A DNA stretch of 64,000 nucleotides, taken from the NCBI GenBank assembly GCA_036380735.1, contig DASVEE010000075.1, forward strand, positions 21,270 through 85,269, written 5' to 3'. Below, piece after piece: positions 60,151 through 64,000 of the stretch. This DNA is from DASVEE01 sp036380735. Lineage in GTDB: Bacteria; Acidobacteriota; Thermoanaerobaculia; Gp7-AA8. A program made the translations under genes and the position numbers. How positions within the stretch are numbered: the first letter of the stretch is position 1; every line of letters starts with the position of its first letter. The notes under the pieces were generated by a model, which had not been told where the DNA came from, searched no databases, and was given only the letters and a program-made list of their open reading frames with translations.

Positions 60151-61266
60151 CCGGCGCAGCACCGCGGCGATCCTGACGGATGCGGCGCCGTCGCCGAAGA
60201 CGGTGCTGGGGCGGCTCATGGTCTGGTGGTGGGCCGGGTCGGACAGCAGCTTGGTGGCCTCGGCCACGATCGTCTCGCGATGCGTTCCTACCAGGCGCAC
60301 GTTGCCGGCGCTCACGCCTTCGGGGCGTTCGGTCGTGTCGCGCATGACCAGGACCGGCTTGCCGATGGTCGGCGCCTCTTCCTGCACGCCGCCGGAGTCG
60401 GTGAGGATGAAATCGCTGCGGGTCATCAGGTGGACGAACTGCACGTAGTCGACCGGGTCGATGAGGTGCACGCGCTCGCTCTGGCCGAGGATGCGTTTGA
60501 CCGGGAGGCGGACGTTCGGGTTGAGGTGGACCGGGTAGACGATCTCCGCGTCGCCGTGGTCGCGGGCGATGTCCGCCAGCGCGCCGCAGATCGATTCGAA
60601 GCCGGCGCCGAAGCTTTCGCGGCGGTGGCCGGTGACGAGGATCATGCGCCGGCTGTCGTCCACGAAGGAGAAGTCGGACTCCAGCCGCTCGCGCAGCGAC
60701 GTGTCGCCGTCGATCCGCACCATCGTGCTCTTCAGCGCATCGACCACCGTGTTGCCGGTGACGTGGATGCGCGCCGGGTCGACTCCCTCGGCAATCAGGT
60801 TGTCGCGTGCTCCCATGGTTGGGGCGAAGTGCAGCTTCGTGACGAGGCTCAGCAGCCGGCGGTTCACTTCCTCCGGCCAGGGAGAGGTGTCGTCGCCGCT
60901 GCGCAGCCCCGCCTCGACGTGCGCCACGTCGATCCCGGCGTAGAAGGCGGCCAGCCCGGCGGCGAAGGCGCTGGTCGTATCGCCCTGCACCACGACCACG
61001 TTCGGCCGCAGGGTCCGCAGGACGTCGCTCATTCCGGTGAGGATCGCCGCCGTCAGGCCAGCCAGATTCTGGTTCGGCGTCATCACGTCGAGGTCGGCAT
61101 CGGGCACGATGTCGAAGAGCTCGAGCACCTGCGCGAGCATCTCCCGATGCTGTCCGGTCACGCAGACGCGGACGGCAAACGAGGGGTCGCGGCGCAGTTC
61201 CTCGATGACGGGCGCGAGCTTGATGGCCTCGGGCCGGGTGCCGAAGACGAAGAGGACGGTAGGCAT
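60133..61266 (-). CDS. wecB: UDP-N-acetylglucosamine 2-epimerase (non-hydrolysing)
   Basis: Interconverts UDP-GlcNAc and UDP-ManNAc for surface polysaccharide synthesis. The 377-residue enzyme shows FGTRPEAIKLAPVIEELR at the N-terminus, VTGQHREML, VQGDTTSAFA, HVEAGLRSGD, PEEVNRRLLSL, TGHRRESFG, LTDSGGVQEEAPTIGKPVLV and RDTTERPEGV, all of the family. Its last residues (ERWDE) and the stop TAG are encoded by the terminal arm of the 9-bp repeat element, so the repeat has replaced or created the natural C-terminus. Confidence 0.96.
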   Translation of the reverse strand: MPTVLFVFGTRPEAIKLAPVIEELRRDPSFAVRVCVTGQHREMLAQVLELFDIVPDADLDVMTPNQNLAGLTAAILTGMSDVLRTLRPNVVVVQGDTTSAFAAGLAAFYAGIDVAHVEAGLRSGDDTSPWPEEVNRRLLSLVTKLHFAPTMGARDNLIAEGVDPARIHVTGNTVVDALKSTMVRIDGDTSLRERLESDFSFVDDSRRMILVTGHRRESFGAGFESICGALADIARDHGDAEIVYPVHLNPNVRLPVKRILGQSERVHLIDPVDYVQFVHLMTRSDFILTDSGGVQEEAPTIGKPVLVMRDTTERPEGVSAGNVRLVGTHRETIVAEATKLLSDPAHHQTMSRPSTVFGDGAASVRIAAVLRRERWDE

Positions 61267-61326
61267 GGGAGCAGTGTGAACAATAGCACGCGTCTGTTAC
61301 CCTGCTAGCACGGTCCGCGGTACCCC

Positions 61327-62448
61327 ATGAACGTTTTGGTGCTCTCTTCGCGCTTCCCCTGGCCGGCGTATACAGGCGATCGTCTGCGCGCCGCCATCTG
61401 GCTCGAAGCTCTCGGCGCTCACGCCAACGTCGCGCTCGTCGCGCCGGAGGGGAGCATCCCGGCGGAAGCGCCGCCTTTCCGTTTTCACGCGGCGCGGCGC
61501 TCGGTGCGTCAGGGGATCGCGGGTGCGCTCCGCCTCCTCGGCGGCGGCTCCGTGAGCGCGCTCCTCGCCGCGCCTTACGACTGGGCTGACGCCATCCGCC
61601 GCGCCGAAGCCGACCTCGGGCGCATCGACACGACCGTCGTGCTGCTGTCGCGGCTCGACCCGTGGGTGCGCGCGCTGCTGCCGGACGGCTTCCACGTCCT
61701 CGACGCCATCGATTCGCTGCGCCTGAACATGGAGGAGCGGTCGCGCCAGGCGCCGCCGTGGCTCCGCTGGTTCTGGCGCGTGGAGTCGCGCCGCGTCGGG
61801 CGCATCGAAGCCGACGCCGCCGATACGTACGACAGAGTCGTGGTCGTCAGCCCCGACGATGCGGGGGAGCTCGACGCCGAGACCATCTCCAACGGCGTGA
61901 GCATCGCCCCGCTGGTCGAGGCGCCGCGCCCGTTCGACTACGGCTTCTGGGGGCGGCTCTCGTATTTCGCGAACGCCGACGCTGCCGCGTGGCTGCTCGG
62001 GGAGATCTGGCCGGCCGTCCGGGCGCAGCGCCCCGAGGCGACGCTGCTGCTCGCCGGCTCCGACGCGCCGCCGTTCGTGCGCGCGGCGCATGGTGCGAAC
62101 GGCGTGACCGTGCAGTCGCCGGTGGAGGACATGGCCGCGCTGGTGCGGCAGGTGCGCGTGGCGCTGCTGCCGATCCGCTACGGTAGCGGGCAGTCGAACA
62201 AGGTGCTGGAAGCGGCGGAAGCCGGCTGCGGCATCGTGGCGACGCCGCAGGCGGTCCGCGGCCTGGCGTCGCTGACGCCGTACGCCTCGATCGGCCGTCA
62301 CGCCGGCGAGCTGGCGCGTCTCGCGCTGCTCCCGTCGCCGGCGGCCATGGCCCGGTCGTTGCGGCACGTCGTCGAGACGCAGTACGCACGCACATTGACG
62401 CTCGACCAGCTCGCGGCGCTCGCGCTGCGGCGGGAGGCGGCGGCATGA
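61327..62448 (+). CDS. Family 4-type glycosyltransferase
   Basis: A 373-residue GT-B glycosyltransferase. N-domain: LVLSSRFPWPAYTGDRLRAA (typical loop for GT4 enzymes of this kind). C-domain: FWGRLSYFANADAAAWLLGE, then ATLLLAGSDAPP and LLPIRYGSGQSNKVLEAAEA, where the conserved Glu contacts the nucleotide sugar. It overlaps the sugar-transferase gene by four bases (ATGA). Sugar donor and acceptor unknown. Confidence 0.88.
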   Translation: MNVLVLSSRFPWPAYTGDRLRAAIWLEALGAHANVALVAPEGSIPAEAPPFRFHAARRSVRQGIAGALRLLGGGSVSALLAAPYDWADAIRRAEADLGRIDTTVVLLSRLDPWVRALLPDGFHVLDAIDSLRLNMEERSRQAPPWLRWFWRVESRRVGRIEADAADTYDRVVVVSPDDAGELDAETISNGVSIAPLVEAPRPFDYGFWGRLSYFANADAAAWLLGEIWPAVRAQRPEATLLLAGSDAPPFVRAAHGANGVTVQSPVEDMAALVRQVRVALLPIRYGSGQSNKVLEAAEAGCGIVATPQAVRGLASLTPYASIGRHAGELARLALLPSPAAMARSLRHVVETQYARTLTLDQLAALALRREAAA

Positions 62449-63737
62449 TCCGGCCGCGGTCGAAAGAGCGCTGGCTGCGCACCGCCATCCTCGTCGCGGG
62501 CGATTTCCTCCTCGGGTGGGGCGCGCTCGTCGCGGCCGTGGAGCTGCGCCGCAACTTCAATTTCTCGTTCACGGAGTCGCTGCTGCCGATCGAGAAATTC
62601 GAGCTCAGCGCGACCAACGTCCTGCTCTTCACGCTGTCGCTGCTCGTGGCGCTGGCGCTCAGCGGCTTCTATCAGGACCGCGTCACGCCGCGCACGCGGC
62701 CGTCGATCCTGACGGCGATCGTGATCCAGGCGGCCCTGGTGGCCCTCGGCGCGATCGTGCTCGTGCGCCCGTTGCCGCGTACGGTGATGCTGGCGGTGCC
62801 GCTCTTCGAGCTGGTGGCGCTGCCGCTCTGGCGCCGGCTGCTCCGCCGGCTCGCGCCGATCCGGCCCCGCGAGACGATCCTGGTCGGCGAGCCGGCCGCG
62901 GTCGAGGAAGCAATGGCCGGGCTGCAGTTCGCCCGCGATGCAAGGATCATCGTCGTGGAGGTCATGCGTCCCCGGCTGGACGACCTGTCCCAGCCCGAGC
63001 GGCGCGCAAGGCTCCGCGAGGCGGAGGAAGTGATCTGTGTTTCGCCGGAGGCGGACGCGCGCGTGCGGCTGGAACTGCTGCGCATCCGCGGCCCGCGCGG
63101 CTTCCTCATGCTGGCGTCACACGCCGACGCGCTGCTCGCCTCCTCGATGCTCGGCTGGATCGGCGATCAGCCGCTGGTCGAGGTCTCGGTGAGCTGCGGC
63201 TACGGCTTCAGCGCGGCCATCAAACGCACGGTCGACATCGTCGGCAGCAGCATCCTGATCCTAGCCTGTATGCCGGTTTGGCTCACGATCGCGGTCGCCA
63301 TCTGGCTCGACGACCGCGGTCCGGTGCTCATGCGCCAGCACCGCGTCGGCATCGGCGGCCTGCCGTACGCGATGTGGAAGTTCCGCTCGATGCGCGCCGA
63401 GAAGGTCACGCGCGCCGGTGCCTGGCTGCGCCCGTACCATCTCGACGAGCTGCCGCAGCTCCTCAACGTCCTGACGGGCGAGATGAGCCTCGTCGGCCCG
63501 CGGCCGGAACGACCGGAGCTCGTCCGGGAGATCCTCCGCGAAGTCCCCGACTTCGACCTGCGCTCGCTGATCAAGCCGGGCATCGCCGGCCTGGCCCAGG
63601 TCTCGGCCGAGTACGAGACCCGCCCCGAGGTCAAGCTGCGCTACGACCTGATGTACATGTGCGACTGGTCGGTATGGCTCGACTTCCGGTTGCTGCTGCG
63701 CGCGGTGTCGTCCTCGCTGGCCGGCACCGGCGTGTAA
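62445..63737 (+). CDS. Polyprenyl-phosphate sugar phosphotransferase (WbaP/WcaJ type)
   Basis: Starts polysaccharide repeat-unit assembly by moving a sugar-1-phosphate to undecaprenyl phosphate. The 430-residue protein has four N-terminal helices (about 10-125) and a CoA-binding-like middle domain (ETILVGEPAAVEEAM). A re-entrant helix with the catalytic domain follows: AIKRTVDIVGSSILILAC, LMRQHRVGIGGLPYAMWKFR, LDELPQLLNVLTGEMSLVGP then RPERPEL (catalytic Asp-Glu pair in DEL), and KPGIAGLAQVS. The hexose cannot be named. Confidence 0.92.
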   Translation: MIRPRSKERWLRTAILVAGDFLLGWGALVAAVELRRNFNFSFTESLLPIEKFELSATNVLLFTLSLLVALALSGFYQDRVTPRTRPSILTAIVIQAALVALGAIVLVRPLPRTVMLAVPLFELVALPLWRRLLRRLAPIRPRETILVGEPAAVEEAMAGLQFARDARIIVVEVMRPRLDDLSQPERRARLREAEEVICVSPEADARVRLELLRIRGPRGFLMLASHADALLASSMLGWIGDQPLVEVSVSCGYGFSAAIKRTVDIVGSSILILACMPVWLTIAVAIWLDDRGPVLMRQHRVGIGGLPYAMWKFRSMRAEKVTRAGAWLRPYHLDELPQLLNVLTGEMSLVGPRPERPELVREILREVPDFDLRSLIKPGIAGLAQVSAEYETRPEVKLRYDLMYMCDWSVWLDFRLLLRAVSSSLAGTGV

Positions 63738-63740
63738 CGG

Positions 63741-64000
63741 CAAGAGTCGAGTTCCGTGCGGTTTGCACGGAGTTCCGTGCGATTTGCACCGAGTTCCGTG
63801 CGTTTTCCACAGCGCGCCGTGCGATTTCCGCGGAGTGAAGTGGCGGTGGCCACGGAGTGCCGTGCGTTTTCCACGGAGTGCCGTGCGTTTTCCACGGAGT
63901 GCCGTGCGTTTTCCACGGAGTGCCGTGCGTTTTCCACGGAGTGCCGTGCGTTTTCCACGGAGTGCCGTGCGTTTTCCACGGAGTGCCGTGCGTTTTCCAC
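63741..64000. repeat. 21-bp tandem repeat array D (runs off the window)
   Basis: Degenerate copies lead into seven identical copies of a 21-bp unit (CGGAGTGCCGTGCGTTTTCC plus one base) from about 63851 to the end. Each unit has the dyad CACGG-AGTG-CCGTG. The array begins directly after the sugar-transferase gene. Confidence 0.93.

Noticed and set aside
63741..64000. CRISPR array
   Set aside because: Units are contiguous 21-bp repeats without unique spacers, and no cas gene is near. The same holds for the other arrays.

Overview
The window is GC-rich, densely coded chromosomal DNA, probably from an Acidobacteriota-like bacterium. That placement is an inference from the mix of gene families: an S46 dipeptidyl-peptidase, a Ser/Thr kinase with a PD40 sensor region, an FYDLN-acid protein, a Tat operon and Wzm/Wzt polysaccharide export. 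No rRNA or species marker is present. About 60 genes are supported. There is no phage, insertion sequence or CRISPR array.

Layout. 1-9 kb: kinase fragment, S46 peptidase, GT-C-like membrane protein, lipoprotein plus S9 hydrolase, and a VapBC pair with a broken toxin. 9-20.6 kb: translationally coupled tdh-pfk, hydrolase, YbgC thioesterase, tRNA-Leu, pgsA, rsmI, a SpoU methylase, aminotransferase, parvulin and tatBC. 20.7-29.5 kb: CtpA protease, FYDLN/LemA/TPM/TPM/folK cluster, M23 peptidase, radA, a GH25-like protein and asparaginase. 29.5-30.7 kb is a gene-free block of nested repeats. 30.7-39.6 kb: YjbR protein, beta-barrel protein, the classic tilS-hpt-ftsH operon, pseudopilin, tRNA-Met and hemB. 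39.7-50 kb is centred on lipoate and 2-oxoacid oxidation: lipB(Nudix)-lipA-ferredoxin-ferritin-like-IscA-like, then lpd-E1alpha-E1beta-E2. 51-63.7 kb is a surface polysaccharide locus: O-antigen ligase, Wzm/Wzt, 2OG oxygenase, pyruvyltransferase, glycosyltransferases, WecB and a polyprenyl-phosphate sugar transferase.

The most unusual content is not protein. Most gene 3' ends carry one of several repeat families. The first is a 9-bp tandem repeat (GGACGAATA and variants) arranged as inverted arms with conserved outer ends (GGGAACGATAGGAC). The second is a set of hairpins whose 25-35 bp stems are 7-bp tandem repeats of three sequence types (CGGTTTT, GTTGTCC, AGAACGC). The third is arrays of 21-bp direct repeats, four unrelated sequences with the same period, three of them with an internal dyad. 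The fourth is ISR/REP-like palindromes. Repeat DNA also sits in frame inside three genes (the GT-C protein, the O-antigen ligase and tilS) and supplies the stop codon of wecB and pfk. I regard this stem-building tandem-repeat system as the best candidate for something undescribed.

Other points of interest are a LipB-Nudix fusion, a lipoate/Fe-S operon, a hypoxanthine phosphoribosyltransferase with a degraded PRPP loop, and two single-base frameshifts (VapC toxin and an NHL-type propeller).
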